Source: Verrucomicrobia bacterium UBA1200 (GTDB lineage Bacteria; Verrucomicrobiota; Kiritimatiellia; RFP12; UBA1067). From it: a stretch of 11,865 nucleotides of DNA. Below the pieces are notes generated by a model. It saw only the letters and a list, made by a program, of their open reading frames with translations, was not told where the DNA came from and ran no database searches. Below, one piece after another: positions 7,372 to 11,865 of this stretch (positions are counted from its first letter, which is position 1; each line of letters opens with the position of its first letter). The stretch spans positions 132 to 11,996 of the forward strand of contig DBXY01000050.1 in the NCBI GenBank assembly GCA_002309765.1, given 5' to 3'. The translations under genes and the position numbers were made by a program.

Positions 7372-8777
7372 TCAAGCTCCTTTGCCGCCAGCTTCGCGCC
7401 GCCGAGCGCGGCGGAGTCGGTGACCTCCAACGGCACCACTTGGGCCTTGAAGATGTCCGCCAGCACTTCGCGGATGCCGCGGCTGCGGGAAGCGCCGCCG
7501 GTGACGCGGATTTCGCTGAAATCCCCGATCCAGCGCGTGTGTTCGCGCATATTGCCGATTTGCCCCTCGACCACGGCCCGGATTTTAACCTCCGGCGCGG
7601 CGGCGGCGTAATCGAAATTGGCCTTGATGCCCAATTCTTTCGACGGGGGGGTGATCTCCGGTTCGAACCACGGCAAGGCTTGCCGTCCGAGATTTCCGGG
7701 CGGCGTCAAATCGAACGCGGTCTCGTCAAAGAATTTCCAGTCCACGCCGATTTCGCGCCGCACCCGGTCGCGGGCGAGCGAACCGTTCTTGAAGCAAGTC
7801 AGGCACATGCATCCTCCGGCTGGGTTGCCAAAGACATGGCCGCAACCGTCGGGGTCGGTGTGGAAATGGTCCATCGCCGCGAAGAAAGTGTCGCTGGTGC
7901 CGAGACTGACCACCGCGCAACCGGGTTTTTCCGCTCCGCAGCCCACTAGGCTGGCGGGGTTGTCGCCGGTCCAAACCGCAACCGGAATGCCGGGCCGCAG
8001 TCCGTATTTGGCGAAGTACGGGTGCAGATTTCCGGCGCGTCCGTCCCGCACCGGAGGAAGCTTCTTGATAAGCCCCGGCGCGGTGAATTCGGCAATTTCC
8101 GGATCCCAGACGTTGGTGTGCAGGTTCAGCAGATTCATGCCCGCGCCGTCGCCGCGGTCGATCGGGGCGGTGCCGCCAATCAGCACCGAACAGAGGAACG
8201 AGCTGACCAGATGAATGTCGGTGGTGTTGGCGTACTCTTCCGGACAGGTCCGCCAGAAGCGGCGGATTTGCGGTCCGGTGAACCGCTCGATCGCGGGCGA
8301 TCCGGTATCGGTCTGGAGCCGTCCCCCGAACCGCGCGCTCAGCTCGCGGCATTCGTTACCGGTGGAGCTGTCCATCCAAATCGGGGCGGCGGGCCGGGCG
8401 AACGCCGTGGCGAGCTGTTCCGCCAGGGTGCGTTCCGGGTTGAGCGCGGGCAGAATCTCGCGCCAGTTGCGGTTGAGGTAAACCGACCCGTGCTGCTGGC
8501 CGTCGCCGCCGATGGCGGCGATTTCCGACATCGGAGCGCCCGCGGAATTGAGGCGGCCGAACAGCATGTCCAGCGCGTCCAGCCACATCATGGGATCGGA
8601 CTGTTTAACCAACGGGTCGGGATTGGGCAACACGCCGTCCGGGCAACCGTACTGGGGCAGGTCGGCCCCGAAATTTACCGAGGCGGTTGCCGCCACCCGG
8701 TCTTCCGCCGGATCATAAACGCAGGCTTTTACGCCCTGGGTGCTGCTGTCGATACCTAAAGTGTAACGTTTTTGCAT
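7368..8777 (-). CDS. xylB: Xylulokinase of the FGGY family, eukaryote-like (XYLB) type
   Basis: This enzyme is predicted to phosphorylate D-xylulose with ATP, giving xylulose 5-phosphate for the pentose phosphate pathway in the cytoplasm. It has 469 residues. The FGGY N-terminal ATP-binding motif is LGIDSSTQGVKA (D10). GDGQQHGSVY (91-100) and IWMDSSTG (133-140) form the sugar site. D272 in TGDNPAS is the likely catalytic base. SLGTSDT (291-297), CFKNGSL (328-334) and the FGGY C-terminal signature VTGGASRS (425-432) follow. The wording of QQHGSVY, WMDSST, ERFTGPQI, DGAGMNLL, TGDNPAS and CFKNGSL resembles animal XYLB more than Escherichia coli XylB. Another ketose or polyol substrate is possible. 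It lies 29 bases after rng, with AAAGG about 8 bases before its ATG, and overlaps the BatD-like gene by 4 bases. No xylose isomerase or transporter is nearby. Confidence 0.88.
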   Translation of the reverse strand: MQKRYTLGIDSSTQGVKACVYDPAEDRVAATASVNFGADLPQYGCPDGVLPNPDPLVKQSDPMMWLDALDMLFGRLNSAGAPMSEIAAIGGDGQQHGSVYLNRNWREILPALNPERTLAEQLATAFARPAAPIWMDSSTGNECRELSARFGGRLQTDTGSPAIERFTGPQIRRFWRTCPEEYANTTDIHLVSSFLCSVLIGGTAPIDRGDGAGMNLLNLHTNVWDPEIAEFTAPGLIKKLPPVRDGRAGNLHPYFAKYGLRPGIPVAVWTGDNPASLVGCGAEKPGCAVVSLGTSDTFFAAMDHFHTDPDGCGHVFGNPAGGCMCLTCFKNGSLARDRVRREIGVDWKFFDETAFDLTPPGNLGRQALPWFEPEITPPSKELGIKANFDYAAAAPEVKIRAVVEGQIGNMREHTRWIGDFSEIRVTGGASRSRGIREVLADIFKAQVVPLEVTDSAALGGAKLAAKELE

Positions 8778-8806
8778 AGCAAGAACCTTTCGTTTGGCTA
8801 AAGTTG

Positions 8807-10432
8807 TTACGGTACCAGTTTGGCTTCGCCGGTGGAGTAGAGAATGTCGCCGGATTCGCCTTCGGCGATGCAGAAGGATTCCGGATGGCGGTGCAGTTCG
8901 GACTTGAACGTCAGGCGGCCGCCGTAACGGCGCTGAAGCTCGACCAAGAAGGCTTCGTCCTCGTTGCGCAGCCGGTCAAGCACCGACGGGGCAACCACGA
9001 TTTGCAGTTCCACGGCATCGCGGCGCTCGTAGCGGAACCGCCGCATGAGCGCGGAAATTTGACGCTGGATGTCCACGCTGAGCGCAAGCGGCGACTTGAC
9101 CAACCCGTGGCCCTTGCAGTACGGGCAGTCGCTGTACATTTGCGAGAGGATGCTTTCCTCTTGCCGCTGGCGGGTCATCTCCATCAGCCCCAGCTCGGAG
9201 ATTTGCAGCACGTTGGTGCGGGCGCGGTCGCGTTTCAGCGCCTGCTTCATCGCTTTGTAAACCGCGTTTTGATGCTTGCGGGACTTCATGTCGATCAAAT
9301 CCAGCACCACCAGGCCGCCGATGTTGCGCAGCCGCAACTGGCGGGCCACTTCCTCCACCGCCTCCAGATTCACCTCCAGAATGGCGTCTTCCTGCGAACC
9401 TTTGCCGCGATGGCGTCCGGTGTTCACATCCACGGCGATCATCGCCTCGGTCTCGTCAACCACCAGATAACCGCCGGATTTCAGGTTGACCTTCCGGCGA
9501 AACGCCTCTTCCAGTTGACGCTCGACGCCGTAGTAATCGAAGATGCACTGTTGACCTTCGTAGTGGGTGATAACCTTTTTGGCGCGGCGGGAGATACGGG
9601 CCGCCACGTTGCGCACCCGTTCAAACGCCTCGTCGTCATCGATGGTCACGCGGTCGATTTCCTCGGTGAGCCAGTCGCGAACCACGCGCTCCACCAGTTC
9701 CGGCTCCTGGTAAACGCAGGCCGGGGCGCGGAGTTTGCTGATGTTCTCCTGCAGCACGTTCCAAGACTCCCACAGGTTGCGCAGGTCGCGTACGAACGCG
9801 CCTTTGCTGGCGCCCTGCCCGACGGTGCGCACGATCAGCCCCGCGTCATCCGGCAGCGGCATCCGGTCCAAAATTTTCTTCAGCCGCTGGCGTTCCTGGG
9901 CGTCGCCGATCTTGCGGGAGACCCCGCGCAGCTTGGTGCCGGGCATCATCACCAGATAGCGTCCGGGCAGCGAAAGGTTCGCCGTCACCCGCGGGCCCTT
10001 GGTGCTGATCGGGCCTTTGCTTACCTGCACCACGATTTCGGTGCCGGGTTTGAAACGCTCCTCGATCTCTTTGTTGTTGATCCGGCGGCGGCGCGACGGC
10101 GCGTGGTTCTCGTCGTCATCGTCCAGCCGGCTGTCGTCGTCCGGAATCATGTCCCAGTAGTGGAGGAAGGCGTTTTTCTTTAGGCCGATGTCCACGAACG
10201 CCGCCTGAAGGTCGTGCTCCAGATTTTGGATCCGCCCCTTGAAAATCGAGCCGACCAGCCGTTCCTGGGTAGGATGCTCCACCTGGTACTCTTCCAGCCG
10301 GCCGTTTTCCAGCACCGCCACCCGGGTCTCCAGTTTCTCCACGTTAACGATGATTTCGCGCTTGGGTTCAGATTTTTTGAACAATCCCAAGATTGCCTTG
10401 CCACCCTGTTGCGCCAATGCCATTATACCCAT
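8807..10432 (-). CDS. rng: Ribonuclease G / RNase E-type endoribonuclease
   Basis: This enzyme cuts single-stranded RNA, maturing 16S rRNA 5' ends and starting mRNA decay. The 541 residues correspond to the catalytic part only, without the long scaffold of RNase E. An S1 RNA-binding domain spans about 40-160 (VGSIFKGRIQNLEHDLQAAFVDIG), interrupted by an acidic-then-basic insert at about 97-125 (DDDSRLDDDDEN, then RRRR). The DNase I-like core has D335 and N337 in VDVNTGR and D381 in VVLDLIDM, matching the metal-binding residues of RNase E. The zinc-link cysteines are C436 and C439 in CPYCKGHG. A small domain follows to the end. The start is the ATG at 10432: a TTG three bases earlier is also in frame, but AGGAGG at 10439-10444 is only 3 bases from TTG and an ideal 6 from ATG. 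It follows rodA by 13 bases, a common arrangement in cell-shape operons. Confidence 0.95.
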   Translation of the reverse strand: MGIMALAQQGGKAILGLFKKSEPKREIIVNVEKLETRVAVLENGRLEEYQVEHPTQERLVGSIFKGRIQNLEHDLQAAFVDIGLKKNAFLHYWDMIPDDDSRLDDDDENHAPSRRRRINNKEIEERFKPGTEIVVQVSKGPISTKGPRVTANLSLPGRYLVMMPGTKLRGVSRKIGDAQERQRLKKILDRMPLPDDAGLIVRTVGQGASKGAFVRDLRNLWESWNVLQENISKLRAPACVYQEPELVERVVRDWLTEEIDRVTIDDDEAFERVRNVAARISRRAKKVITHYEGQQCIFDYYGVERQLEEAFRRKVNLKSGGYLVVDETEAMIAVDVNTGRHRGKGSQEDAILEVNLEAVEEVARQLRLRNIGGLVVLDLIDMKSRKHQNAVYKAMKQALKRDRARTNVLQISELGLMEMTRQRQEESILSQMYSDCPYCKGHGLVKSPLALSVDIQRQISALMRRFRYERRDAVELQIVVAPSVLDRLRNEDEAFLVELQRRYGGRLTFKSELHRHPESFCIAEGESGDILYSTGEAKLVP

Positions 10433-10438
10433 CAATAA

Positions 10439-10444
10439 CCTCCT
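10439..10444 (-). promoter_or_regulatory. Ribosome binding site that sets the rng start
   Basis: A perfect AGGAGG on the minus strand, immediately after the rodA stop codon. Its 6-base spacing to the ATG at 10432, against 3 bases to the in-frame TTG at 10435, decides the start of rng. Confidence 0.85.
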
Positions 10445-10445
10445 T

Positions 10446-11624
10446 TTAAAACCTTGTTTCCGGTTCGCGTCCGTGTATGGACACGCTTTGGACGAACCCG
10501 AACGCCAGCATCAGCGTCACCATAAAGGTTCGCCCGTAACTTATGAACGGCAGGGGAAGCCCCGTGATCGGCATCATCCCGATGGTCATCGCGATGTTGA
10601 TGAAGGCGTGGCTGAACACCAGCGCCGTCACCCCGACACAGATGAGCCGTCCCCGGTCATCCTGACACTTGAACGCCACCCACAGTCCCGACCACAGCAG
10701 GGCCAGAAACAGGAGCAGCACCGTAATCGTTCCCATGAAGCCGGTTTCTTCGGCCAACACGGAAAAAATGAAGTCGTTTGACGACACCGACGGCGGCAGG
10801 TAGCCGAGCGTGTACTGCTCGCCCTTGCCGTAGCCTTTGCCGCGCCAGCCGCCGGAACCGACCGCAATCTCCGATTGCCGACGGTTGTAGCCGCTGCCGT
10901 GCAAATCCTTGTCCGGGAACAGGAACACCTGCAGCCGCCGGATCTGGTGGGGGCGCAGATGCGTCGCTTTCAGGACCTGTTCCCGCTGTTCCGGCGTTAG
11001 GTCTTTGGCCTTTTCGGCGTAGTAAACCGTGCCCAGCACCGCCCCGGCCAGCAGCATTGCCGCCAATACGCAGGACCAGACCGCCTTGGGCGCGATATTC
11101 GCCGCGAACAGCATCGCGATAAAAGTAGACGCCATGACCATGGCGGTGCCAAGGTCCGGCTGCAACAGAATCAATGTGGCCGGCACCACGACCAATAACC
11201 CGGAAAAGAGGAATGCCTTGAAACCGTGGTTGGCCCCGCGTTGCCCAAACAGTTGCGCCAGGGTCAGGATGACCGCCAGCTTCATCAGCTCGGCGGGCTG
11301 GATTCCGAACAGCCACCGTTGGCCGCCCATGCGCGTCTCGCCGATCAGCGGCACCAGCATCAGCATCACAATTCCCGCCGCGTAGGCGATCCAGTGCCAT
11401 TCCAACAGCTTGCGGTAGTCCAGGAAGGAAATGAACGTCAGCGCGGCCAATCCGGCCAGCGCCACCTCGATATGGCGCAAGTGCAGCACTTGCAATACCG
11501 GGTTTTCCCGGATCGAGCAGGCGCTGTAGATAAAAAGCGTGCCGACGATGCTCAGGCTGATCACGCAAGCCAGAATCAAGGGGTTGAACCGCCGGAGTTT
11601 TTTCACGAAGCCCCAGTCACGCAT
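10446..11624 (-). CDS. rodA: RodA, SEDS-family peptidoglycan glycosyltransferase
   Basis: RodA polymerises lipid II into glycan strands during cell elongation and works in the inner membrane with the transpeptidase PBP2. The 392-residue product has about ten hydrophobic segments. SEDS landmarks, numbered from the chosen start, are GGQRWLFGIQPAELMKLA (from about 100), QPDLGTA (155-161), the long external loop with GSGGWRGKGYGKG, the NDFIF motif whose D284 corresponds to the essential SEDS aspartate, and GLPLPFISYG (355-364). The loop reads LGYLPPSVSSNDFIF where most RodA proteins have P-x2-HTDFIF, and an Asp/Glu/Lys-rich stretch (YYAEKAKDLTPEQREQ) lengthens it. The ATG at 11624 is chosen because CGGAGG lies 6 bases upstream and it overlaps the PBP2 stop by 8 bases. 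A GTG at 11651 and an ATG at 11645 are in frame but lack comparable sites. Confidence 0.95.
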   Translation of the reverse strand: MRDWGFVKKLRRFNPLILACVISLSIVGTLFIYSACSIRENPVLQVLHLRHIEVALAGLAALTFISFLDYRKLLEWHWIAYAAGIVMLMLVPLIGETRMGGQRWLFGIQPAELMKLAVILTLAQLFGQRGANHGFKAFLFSGLLVVVPATLILLQPDLGTAMVMASTFIAMLFAANIAPKAVWSCVLAAMLLAGAVLGTVYYAEKAKDLTPEQREQVLKATHLRPHQIRRLQVFLFPDKDLHGSGYNRRQSEIAVGSGGWRGKGYGKGEQYTLGYLPPSVSSNDFIFSVLAEETGFMGTITVLLLFLALLWSGLWVAFKCQDDRGRLICVGVTALVFSHAFINIAMTIGMMPITGLPLPFISYGRTFMVTLMLAFGFVQSVSIHGREPETRF

Positions 11625-11865
11625 TGCGGGCCTCCGTTTCTCCATCGGCACCCTCGGCAGGCGCGGGTTCGCTTTCGGGTTGTTTTTCGTCCGGATGCGT
11701 TTCGGCGGAGGGGCCGGTTTCCCCGAAAATCGCCGCCATCACCGCGTGGACCATCGGGGCCACGGTAAGCCCTCCGCTTTCGCCGTCCTCCACCATCATC
11801 ACCACCGTCGCGGTGGGCGCGTCGTACGGCGCGAAAGCGGTTACCCAGGTGTTTTTGCGGCGGGG
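11617..11865 (-). CDS. mrdA: C-terminal end of penicillin-binding protein 2 (MrdA), 5' part outside the window
   Basis: The frame is open from the right edge to a TGA at 11617 and gives 82 residues. The first part, KNTWVTAFAPYDAPTATVV followed by VEDGESGGLTVAPMVHAV, matches the end of class B PBP transpeptidase domains, where this W-x-x-x-FAPYD-P segment and an ENGxSGG-like strand close the fold after the KTGT motif, which is not in the window. PBP2 crosslinks new glycan strands on the outer face of the inner membrane as the partner of RodA, which follows directly and overlaps by 8 bases. The last 30 or so residues form an acidic, Pro/Glu-rich tail (THPDEKQPESEPAPAEGADG) that is probably disordered. 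The alternative is another class B PBP, but the rodA neighbour makes MrdA much more likely. Confidence 0.88.
   Translation of the reverse strand, partial: PRRKNTWVTAFAPYDAPTATVVMMVEDGESGGLTVAPMVHAVMAAIFGETGPSAETHPDEKQPESEPAPAEGADGETEARNA
11631..11636 (-). promoter_or_regulatory. Ribosome binding site that sets the rodA start
   Basis: CGGAGG on the minus strand lies 6 bases before the ATG at 11624 and inside the end of the PBP2 gene. It favours translational coupling of rodA to mrdA and argues against the longer in-frame starts at 11651 and 11645. Confidence 0.75.

Larger units (their letters stand above)
4340..11865 (-). other. Probable operon mrdA-rodA-rng-xylB-batD-like-dnaG
   Basis: All six genes point the same way. 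Reading from the right edge, mrdA/rodA overlap by 8 bases, rodA-rng is 13 apart, rng-xylB 29 apart, xylB/batD-like overlap by 4, and batD-like-dnaG is 14 apart. None of the gaps is large enough to hold a terminator followed by a promoter, so a single leftward transcript is the simplest reading. Promoters inside coding sequence cannot be excluded. The main promoter must lie right of the window, presumably ahead of mreB or mreC. Confidence 0.75.

Noticed and set aside
8804..10183. Plus-strand open frame of 459 codons opposite rng
   Set aside because: It is a shadow of GC-rich coding DNA. rng on the other strand has all catalytic and zinc-link motifs, and the antisense protein is His/Gln/Val-rich with no recognisable domain.
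10433..10435. TTG start for rng
   Set aside because: It lies only 3 bases from AGGAGG, while the adjacent ATG at 10432 has 6-base spacing.
11625..11651. Longer rodA start at GTG 11651 or ATG 11645
   Set aside because: CGGAGG at 11631-11636 has ideal spacing to the ATG at 11624, and the extra residues (MPMEKRRPA) only read through that ribosome binding site.

Overview
The window looks like bacterial chromosome, most likely from the PVC superphylum (Verrucomicrobiota/Kiritimatiellota/Lentisphaerota). Three things point there: a very large secreted protein combining LamG-like repeats with autotransporter-type beta-helix repeats, a eukaryote-type xylulokinase, and the style of the RodA, RNase G and DnaG sequences. 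This is inference from protein style. No rRNA or marker tree is available here, so the phylum is tentative.

Left part (1-333): the first 26 bases hold the start of a leftward gene that runs off the window (first residues MARPKKNGT). It has a good ribosome binding site and a near-consensus sigma70-type promoter. It is divergent from a large rightward gene, and an AT-rich intergenic region of about 307 bases separates them. This region also carries an extended -10 element for the rightward gene.

Middle-left (334-4323, + strand): one secreted protein of 1329 residues. It has a signal peptide, three tandem LamG/jelly-roll-like repeats of about 225-230 residues, and then a long Gly/Thr/Asn-rich beta-helix-like region with at least one autotransporter-associated repeat. 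No C-terminal beta-barrel or obvious sorting signal is visible.

Right part (4340-11865, - strand): a tightly packed gene set transcribed leftward in the order mrdA (PBP2, only the C-terminal end is in the window), rodA, rng (RNase G), a eukaryote-type xylB, a BatD-like protein with a C-terminal SH3 domain, and dnaG. Gaps are -8, 13, 29, -4 and 14 bases, so it is almost certainly one transcription unit. PBP2, RodA and RNase G are a classic cell-shape (mre/mrd) operon tail. The addition of xylulokinase, an orphan BatD-SH3 protein and DNA primase is the less usual part. dnaG converges on the surface-protein gene with only 16 bases between their stop codons and no convincing terminator.

I see no tRNA, rRNA, CRISPR array, insertion sequence, phage gene or toxin-antitoxin pair. 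The best candidates for further work are the surface protein and its divergent neighbour, the BatD-SH3 protein without its usual Bat partners, and the eukaryote-type xylulokinase inside a cell-shape operon. None of these by itself proves a new system.
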